From: Mnemiopsis leidyi | Lineage: Eukaryota; Ctenophora; Tentaculata; Lobata; Bolinopsidae | Direction: 5' to 3' | Assembly: GCA_000226015.1 (NCBI GenBank) | Contig: JH153380.1 | Span: forward strand, 105,537-132,515 | DNA: 26,979 nucleotides | In this document: piece by piece, positions 15,764 through 24,900 of the stretch | How positions within the stretch are numbered: position 1 is the first letter of the stretch | Layout: every line of letters begins with the position of its first letter | Translations under genes and position numbers: made by a program | Notes under the pieces: generated by a model | Told to the model about the DNA's origin: nothing | Databases searched by the model: none | Seen by the model: only the letters and a program-made list of their open reading frames with translations

Positions 15764-15782
15764 ACCCAACACTCTCCTACAG
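15764..15782 (+). promoter_or_regulatory. candidate 3' splice site before coding exon 1
   Basis: Pyrimidine-rich acccaacactctcctacag ends at 15782. If used, it implies a spliced (or trans-spliced) 5' leader upstream, with coding exon 1 starting at 15783. Confidence 0.45.
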
Positions 15783-15793
15783 CTAGCGTTGCC

Positions 15794-15808
15794 ATGGTAA
15801 CTAGGTGA
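15794..15808 (+). promoter_or_regulatory. 4-codon upstream ORF in a strong Kozak context
   Basis: gccATGg, then three codons and TGA, ending 7 nt before the main ATG and in a different frame. If this segment is 5' UTR, ribosomes could start here first, so the uORF may modulate translation from 15816. It is visible in sequence; its function is inferred. Confidence 0.4.
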
Positions 15809-15815
15809 TAACAAG

Positions 15816-15920
15816 ATGGAAACGCCAGTATATCAAGAGCTCTCCTGGAACACTGCCCCTCAGCCCTGTAAACAGAAGGATTATCGGCTCCTGGAGCAAC
15901 GCAGGAATGCCATCATCCAG
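15816..15920 (+). CDS. beta-catenin coding exon 1 (residues 1-35)
   Basis: The ATG at 15816 has A at -3 and G at +4, a strong initiation context. The exon ends in phase 0 at CAG before the donor gtacat. It encodes a Gln/Arg-rich, otherwise unremarkable N-terminus (METPVYQELSW at its start) with no counterpart I recognise in other beta-catenins. A pyrimidine-rich 3' splice site ending at 15782 suggests the exon starts at 15783 and is preceded by an upstream leader exon. Inclusion is inferred from open frame, start context and phase compatibility with exon 2. An alternative start is Met87 in exon 3. Confidence 0.6.
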
Positions 15921-18900
15921 GTACATTTACCTTGTCTAAATATAGTTAACCCATAAATATCCCATTTTCCATATATTTTCGACCCAGTCTGACTTCAAGA
16001 TATAGCTCCTTAATTGATTCTTTGTTACAAACGTTTAGTCTTTGAATTCAAGTTATTCTAATGTATTCAAGTTTTGCACGTCATGCCTTGATAAAGCACC
16101 AGATTTGGCCGCCTTATTGCACCACTAAGTTTGTTGCTAGAGTCTTTTCGTGCCGCCCAGAACACTGTCTCACTTACTACAACGTCCGTTCATTCGTTAG
16201 CTTTTATCGAGTCTAAATTCTTTGATGTAACTGTTTTTGAGGCACTTACAAAATGTCTGATTTTCTCAACACATGTCAAGTTGCTGCTAATCGAATGATA
16301 ACGTCCACCGAATTTCTCGCTCAACCACAATGTATTCTGCCGTACGCTTGAACTAAGTGTTTTAGTTGCCCTTTTAAATATCTTAAGTCTGACATCAAAA
16401 CCTCCAAAACTCGTCTTCTATTTATCCGCAATAGGTACCTTACCTATTTTCGCGCTTCGGACGACAAAAAAGTATTCAATTTCACCACGTCTCACGTTTG
16501 CCGGACGCCTCCCCAACAAAACCACTCTCACAGAGTCTGCAACAGTCGCCAGCTAACCGGGTGGACCTAGAGAAGCAGCTCCACAACGTCCAGACGGAAA
16601 TGTACATGTACCAGAACTCCCAGAAACAAAACTACAACGACTTCCATTCCTACAGGTAGGATAGAGCTTGTGTTGGGATACCGCCTAACTTTTATATCTA
16701 TTTACTCCCTCTATCTCTTCCCCCTATCTCTTCCCTCTATCTCTTCCCTCTATCTCTTCCCTCTATCTCTTCCCTCTATCTCTTCCCTCTATCTCTTCCC
16801 TCTATCTCTTCCCTCTATCTCGTCCCTCTATCTCTTCCCTCTATCTCTTCCCTCTATCTCTTCCCTCTATCTCTTCCCTCTCCTTAACTATGTTAACTCC
16901 CTATCCTATTAGTGGGATATCTGTGACTTAGTGACTGCTGACTAACCATTACATTGTTGCGGCAGCTTGCGGATTAAGAACATATCCATATTGAAACAGC
17001 TGCAGAATTCAGTCTGCATTATGCATATATATCATCAAAAGAACCAGCACAAGTTGTCTGGACTCCACCCAAACCTTCTCCTTTACCATCGTGTAACAAA
17101 AGTTTATTGTAACACATTCTGATGTCTACCACAGATAAATCTCCCCCAGGACTCCACATCTGTCGTCAGACCCGCCCCCCATGGAGTCAGACCTTATGGA
17201 CATGCTGGGGATGCCTCAGTCTGGAAACACCTGGAACAACAAACAACTCATTGATTCTGGTGAGTCGGATACCTCTGTTGTAACTCAGACAAACCTTATC
17301 TGTCTAGAGTGCTTGGTTTATACTGTTGCCCTGGTAACATCCCGGTAATTACTCCGAGGAGCGATCGTCTGGGTAAAGTGTGCTCGCTTCGTACGCTCTT
17401 TTGTTACTATTAATTGTAAACATACTTGAAGTTAATTTCAAAACCTGATCACGAACCGTATTACAGATCAGTTTTAAGTGATCCTTTACAGAGCGATCTC
17501 TTAATAAAGTGATCTCTCTATAATCCAGGAAGCCCGACATGTCCAACGACATGTTGAGCTTCCTGGAGAGTGCCCCGACTCAAAACAAAGAGGAAACTTG
17601 AAAAGTACCCCCAAACTAACCCTCATACTATTCCTCTCATCATCCTTACCCTACCCTCAACCCTACCCTGCCCTCAACCTAGCCCTGCACTCAACCTAGC
17701 CCTGCCCTCAACCTTTCCCTGTCCTCAACCTAGCCCTGTCCTCAACCTAGCCCTGTCCTTCAACTCTAGCCCTGCCCTCAACCTAGCCCTGCCCTCAACC
17801 TAGCCCTGCCCTCAACCTAGCCCTGTCCTCAACCTAGCCCTGTCCCCAACCTAGCCCTGCCCCCTCATGAACACTTTGCTCTAAACTTGAACCTCTCCAG
17901 GTATTGCATCCGGGAGTACCACATCTCCGCCCAGTGATGATGGCGGAAACAACGACTACCAGAACGGGATTGACGAAGAGCTGGCCATGCACAACATTCC
18001 GTCATTCGACTGGGACGTTCCTTTCAACAAGAGTTCCTTCAACCAGACACAATCAAGGTAGGGGGTGTTTTTGAGTTCCTGCTATCCTAGTTGTAATCTA
18101 GTAACTCTTGTTATGAATAGAAGTAGCACTGAAAAGTACAGCCAGTATTTGGGTCGATCAGATCCAATTTGCTGCCCAAAATTACAGTGAAATGTACTCC
18201 TTAAGTCTATAAAAGGTCAAGAATTATGGCAATTATCTGAAAATTTGCAATTATCTGATCCTCGTTCACATTTTGTGTCACTGCGTTGCCTGGCGTATTT
18301 CAACCTACTTTGTTTTGAGGTCCTCATCTTGTAAGTTTTACTTATTGTATAGCTGCCATTATCTTACCCCTAAAAAGTCTATTCTATCTGCTACAATTCC
18401 GACGATATTTAATACCTACCTTTTGAATAGGCAGTCAAACTATGTCCACAATTTGTTGTGTGAAAGTAAAATTGCTAACTAAATTGCACATTGCCACTAC
18501 ACAACAAACATTTTTTAACGCATATTCCGTCCGCTACATTTTTGCTTGCTATGTTGACCGATGGCCGAAAAGTCCTAAAAACATCACTAGATCTAGACAC
18601 GCACTGCTTACAAAATCTAAATCACTGTGACAAGCTCGAAGCAGCACTTTCTACACATTGTCTAGTTATAAATCTCCGTGAAAGAGTCCAGGCTTATATC
18701 GCCACTTAAACACATTGTCACGAACTACTGAAGACGTTTCAAGTTGCCGCTGCTTGTACTGCATGCGCGGAGTGATTGCGTGCGGAGTTGTTGAAACCAA
18801 CTGTTTCAGGTCGCAGCGATTGCGTGCGGAGTTGTTCCCGGATGCCAGCGAGGAGCAACACAACCCGGCCCCGACACCGAGCCACGCCTCGCCGACCACA

Positions 18901-21900
18901 CCCGTCACAACGACCCTGCAGACACTGGGGGAGCCCACCCCCGTCTCTCACAACACCATGGAGAACATCGCTCATTATCAGGTGAGACTTTGTCGGGTGT
19001 CGCTACCTGGTCATTCTTTCTTGCTGGCCTCTCCATAAATAACTCGTCACATTCAACTCTCCCTCTCATTACTTTTATCGCAACAATCCGGTGTAACTAA
19101 CACCTCGGACAGTCATGAAAAATGTCACACCGACACGGCGTGTAAGTCACGTATGAATGACGAGGCGGTATATTCCCTGAGCTGCATTAAGTCGGACAAT
19201 GAACAATGGACTGTTCGGCACTTCACAGATCTGGGTTATAGAAACTACTCCCGAGGTGTTGGGTGTCCGTATTTAGGTCCAGTTTTTAGAAGTCCGGGAA
19301 GAAGCACAGAACCCGGTCCTACTGATAACGTCTCTGGATTAGAGTCCTTATCAGGTTCTCATATCGAATTAAAGTCGATAACTCCCACAGTAACTGTGAG
19401 AATAGCGTTCTCAGTCTTGGTGTAAGGGTGGGAGTAGCGGTCTGTACTGGTGCACTCGCTAGACCTTGACCATGTATCTCTTGACCGCTCTCCCTCTCTA
19501 GCCATGAGTGACCTAGTGCTCTCTCTCTATCTTTGTAGCGCTCAGACAGACGCTTGGTCAAACAATGGATAATTCAGGAGGGATACATCTTGCTGAGATA
19601 CGGAGACGACTCCCAATATCAGTTTTGAGTTCATTATCTGAAGCTTTGGTCACGTGCCGTCTGGGGTGAGCTGTAATGATATGCTTTGTCAGCAGCTTCA
19701 CGCCGAACAGAAACATTGTCTGTTAAGTCTGGTCTAGAGAGTACCTTGTACATTGTATACACATGTACAGTACACACAAACACTGAGAATGCTCCAGGTT
19801 CAGAGCTGAGCTGTACAGGTTCTTATCGTCTCGTTTACCGTCTCGTGTGTCCTAGAATTAGGATAATCACTGTGAGTGTGCGCTAATTTGATAACAGATT
19901 GGGCGGATGTAGAACTGCTGAGATCACCCTGTCTGGACTTCTCTAACGTCTGACACTCTGGCTCTGACACGTACTACTGCAGCTAACCGCCACTAATTCA
20001 CCCATCTCTCTCATATCTGATCATCCCATCTCCGTGAGAAAATGATCTGAAAACGACTGTCCAATCTCGAGCTGAGCGCACATTTATCTCATGCATACCT
20101 CGTGTACACGGGTTAGATCAGCCGTGACTTCATGTCGAGGTGGGTGGTGTAAAGCATGCCAGGAATGTACAAACCCGGTAGTTCCACTTCCCACCAACTC
20201 CCACTCCGGAAAATTGTGTAGGTACTTGAACCTTGGAGCTGCGTGCCTGTACCACACCGCCTCCCCTTAACTAACCACACGACAGTTAGTAGATACAAGG
20301 ATGACGTGTTGACTGTTGTTCAGTATGACGTACTTTAACGGAAATGACGTTATCTCCTTAGAGTTAACTTGTTTCTAACGACCTCCTTCTTAATCTTAGT
20401 CTGTATTAATCTGTCTAAAAACATCGCCTTCAACCAAGCTTCTATCGTTCATTAGTTCCGAGAAATGAGAACTTCCGTAGAAATGTTATGCGAGGCGCTC
20501 CTTAGAAAACAACGCAAAATGCCATGGCAAACAGCGAGACAAAACACCATGGCAATCTTTCAGGATGACGCTGAACTGGCTATGCAGGCGATCCCTGAGT
20601 TCGCAAAACTGCTCAGCTCCAAGAACCCTGAAGTTCAGGTTTCCGTGACGACATGCATACACGCTCTTAGCAAGAAGGAACCCAGCATGCACGCTCTGTT
20701 GAGTTACCCTCAACTTATATCTACCTTACTCCATACTCTCAGTACAGCTACTGATCAGGAGGTTAGTTCTACTGCTGGAATTGAACTTATTATATTAATT
20801 ATTACTTAAATTAGTTATTACTTATACTAATTATTACTTATATTATCGGCTTAAAAGTACCCAGGCTTTAATGTTAACGAAATTGATTGCAACAATGAAA
20901 ATCGGCCTTGCCTGACGAACTTCCGCACAATTCAGGTAGTTAGATGTTGTACGGGCACGCTCCACAACCTGTCTTACTTGAGGGAGGGGCTGGAGTCGAT
21001 ACAGAAGTACCGGGGTATACCGATACTATGTGAGCTGCTGAGTAACTCTTCAGAGAACGTACTGTACTACACCATTACTACCCTCCACAACATGATACAG
21101 GTACTGACCAAGTACTGGATAGAATACATTGTACATTGTACATTGCACATTGTACATTGTACATTGTACAGTGTACACAGACTGTATATTGTATATTGTA
21201 CATTATATGAAGTACTATGTACTGGTACTTTAATACGTTGTAGAGCATGCCATAAAGCTTACCAGATCACTACGTTGAATAAACGAAGAACAATGAAAAT
21301 GAGCAAAGCTACAAGCACTGCGACACAAAAAACTGTCCAACAAAAATACAAGCTCCCTGAAAATGTGATCATATCCGTCTAGACAAAGTTCAACAGTTAA
21401 TATGTTGCTTTGATATTTCTCTCTCACGCTATAAATATTAGCTCCCTGCTTGCTTTGTATCGGCGATATCTACTGCTCTGTCTGGTCTAGTTCAAGGCTC
21501 AGTGATAGGAAGGCGGTAAACTAGAAAGTACAAATCACGTTATTGCTACATCTAAAAATAGATCACTTAATCCACGGAAGATTTAAGTTTTCCGCGTCTC
21601 CCACGCCCAGTGCAAGATGGCAGCATTTTCATTACAATTCTGACAAATTTCAGAGACACAAGTCAAGTCAGTTGGACATCTGTCTGTCAGGTGGTCTGGA
21701 AAAGATGGTGTCCGTCCTGAAGTACTCGGACAAGCCCCAGTTCGTTGCCATGGTAGCAGAGTGTATCCACATGCTCTGTCATCGTAACCCGGACAAGAAA
21801 CAAGCTGTAGCTGCCTGTTCCGGTCCTCTCCACCTCGTCAAACTCCTCCAGACCTCCTCCGTGGAGTATGTCACCTGGGCGGTTGCCAGAGCCCTGAAGA

Positions 21901-24900
21901 CTTTGTCCGTTTGTAACAAGAACAAGAAGTGTATTTTGGAGGCGGGAGGGATGCAGGCTCTAGCCCGGCATCTAGATACGGGATCTCAGAGAGTTACGGA
22001 GGAAGTTTTGTACACGATGAGAAACTTGTCTAATGCTGTGAAGGGAGGAAGCGTGGACAATGTGGACCCGATTTTGACGAAACTGATGGACGTGCTCGCC
22101 AGGACTAATATCAACCTGATTGCCTGTTCTGTGGGGTGTTTATCTAACTTGACTTGCAATAACCCGGTTAGATTTTTTACATCTAATTGACTTAGGAAAG
22201 CCTCTAGTTTTTGTGATCAATTTTTTTGATCATTTATCTGCATCTAGCAATGAAATTGATTTCAAATGCTGTCATATTAGTAAAAATGACATTTCCCCTT
22301 GCCATAACAATTCTAGACTCCCATAAGTCTATAAACAAGAGGTTAAACCACCCTCCCCAGAACAACAAGAAGACCGTATTCCGAGCGGGCGGACTAGACA
22401 CATTGCTACGGTGTCTTCTACAGAACCAAGCTATACCTTCTGTAGCTGAGCCTCTTCTGTGCACCCTACGTCATATCAACTACAAGTGCGTTGTATTGCT
22501 AAATTTCTAAAATCTAGCTACAAGTTAATGCAGTGTATCGTATTGTTAAATTTCTAAAATCCAGCTACAAGTTAATGCAGTATATCGTAATATAGCTACT
22601 CCGACAAAACACAAAGAGTGTTGTACTACCACCACAAGCCATCTGGTTTGTCTGTTACTGACCACATACAAATCTATCTAACTGACAAAAGTCATACAAT
22701 TTAAAATCTGCAAAACAAACTACGGAAAATGAAACATGCGGTAGAAATTAATAGATTTTCAAATTAATCGGTGTAGAAATCAGCCAATGTGATTGACTAA
22801 GACCTCCTCAAATCCGTCAAAACTCTCGCAAAAACAACTAAAACTGCTAGGCTAATGAAACAAACTAACCTTTCCCTCACCACTTCAGACACAGCGAATA
22901 TGAACAGACTCAACACGCCTTTAGGACCTCCGGAGGTATCAGCCTTATCACAAAGGTCTTGTCGACCGCTCAGCACTGGGCAGTCATCAAGGCAGCGTGC
23001 GGACTGATTAGGAATCTCGCCTTGAACGCTGCCAACATTCCCTTCTTCAAAGAGACCGGTAAGTTAAGAGGAAGGGAGACTCGCGCAAAGCAACAGCTCT
23101 GACAAGAAATGTGAGGGATCAAAGAAAGCAGGCAACTTTAATCCGCTGTCCTATGTCTGGGTTACACATACGGCTACTATCACTGCCTTTACTTTGACCT
23201 CAAAGGATCGCAATCCTTCAAGAATTTTAGTAGGTTCCTTTTGAAGTATGACGGCGAAAAACCACTGCTTTATTGAGAGTTGAGAGGTTTAGTGGTTAAT
23301 GAGAGAGTATCTTGATCGTCTCTGTCTCTCCCTTTCTCTTGGGGATGAACGGAGACGATTGGTGTCACATGGCAAATTTTAGCTCAGCTCACGTTTTGCT
23401 CCTTTCCAGACCATTTAGGCACACGTCTAACATTAAATAGTTCCCTTGACTTTTTTAGTTTGCTCATACCAAAGGACCTCCATAACACCAATTTCTTCAT
23501 TAAATCAGCGGGTGCATAAAGAAAATGTCTAGTTCATGAGGGATGGAAGATTATACCTAGTTGGGTTAAATCGGATACTTCAGTCTTGTCAAATGCTGGC
23601 AAGCAAATTGCGCTGGTCTCTCATTGGCTGAACATTCAAAACCTTTAAACCATTATGCTAAGTCTAATGAACTTGAAGTAATGAGAACGCAAACAATTTT
23701 ATAGAAGGGACCCGAATGAGAGGTCTTTAAGGGATGGTCATCCAAATAAACGCCGTTTCAAAATCATCACTTAACGGTTTAATACTAAGTTGATTGTAAT
23801 TTTCTATCAAACGTCCATAGTCAAAAGTTGTGTTGGTTTCAACCTCCTGTCTGGCCTGGAACTGAAAGTGGAAACAAGAACACTCCTTTCGTATAGTTCG
23901 TCAAATTTGATTGGTGTGCACTGTCATCAGAACCAACCTGTCCTGCTGTTCGGGCGGCATGAACCCAGATTTCATCAAGCCCGTAATGAGATTTCAAATA
24001 GATCTTTAATAGAAAATGGCGTTTATAATCGTGAAATCTGACAGTTCGCACGAGGAGTGAGGCAAATATTGGTGGTTCTTAATGCGGCAACCTGCATTAA
24101 AATATATCCATGTAAAGTGTAAACGGAGTGACAGCCGAGGGCTTAAACTAAGCCGTGTAAAAGGGAAAGGAATATAAATTTCTGTTCTTTACCTCTAATA
24201 TAGATTCGGCCTAGCTTTACAAGTTCGTCTCAATGAAGAAGCCGTAAAAATTTTACACGTTAAAACACTGAATCTTCCCTCTAACACGTCATTTCCACCA
24301 GGTCTCCTCCTGCATCTCATCCAGGCGTGCCTTAGGATAACGGATCACTACAAGGGGGGAATCAACGAAAACCGAGACGGTATAAAATTGGAGGATATAA
24401 TGTGGGAGTCCCTCAAGACGCTGGAGTCAGTTTCGTGTCACCCAGAGATTCGGGCCCAGTTGGACAACCCCATATCAGCCCACCTTCTCATGAAGTGCAT
24501 TAACAGTAACAACGAGAACCTAGTCCAGGTGGCTCTTAGCTCTGTTGTCCAGTTCGAAAGTCATGAGAACTTCATGGTCCTCATCAAGAACGATCCCAGG
24601 TTCGAGCTCATCGGTAAACTCTGTCACTTCCGAAATCCCAAGATCGCCCAGATGGCGGCTGTTTTGTCCAACAGACTGAACGAAGTACAGGTGGACGTGA
24701 AGCCGCCCACGGCAATGGAACAGCCACCACATCAGACCCCCGGAATATTCGTGAACGGCGGAGTACAGTGGGGCGAGAGCGTGCCCCACGTGCGGACCGA
24801 GAACGGAAGTGCTGCTTCCCACCTGAACGACGTGGTCGATCTGGACGCTACAACTGCTCAGTACCGCAACGACTCTTTTATTAAGTCCCCCGGGAGTATG

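Noticed and set aside
17134-17149. Alternative exon 3 acceptor at acag before 17134
   Set aside because: It would place TAA in frame immediately after the junction with exon 2. The cccccag before 17150 keeps the frame open.
17380-17391. gtgctcgcttcg, identical to the start of U6 snRNA
   Set aside because: The match stops after 12 bases and lies inside intron 3. No U6 body follows.
18442-18938. Overlapping ORFs in intron 4 and over exon 5 on both strands
   Set aside because: No family features. Those over exon 5 are shadows of the beta-catenin frame.
19153-19425. 90-codon ORF in intron 5
   Set aside because: Not in a frame continuous with exon 5 or 6, and the residues match no known family.
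23790-24051. ORFs of 70-83 codons on both strands in intron 10
   Set aside because: Opposite-strand overlap, no recognisable domain, inside a well-supported intron.
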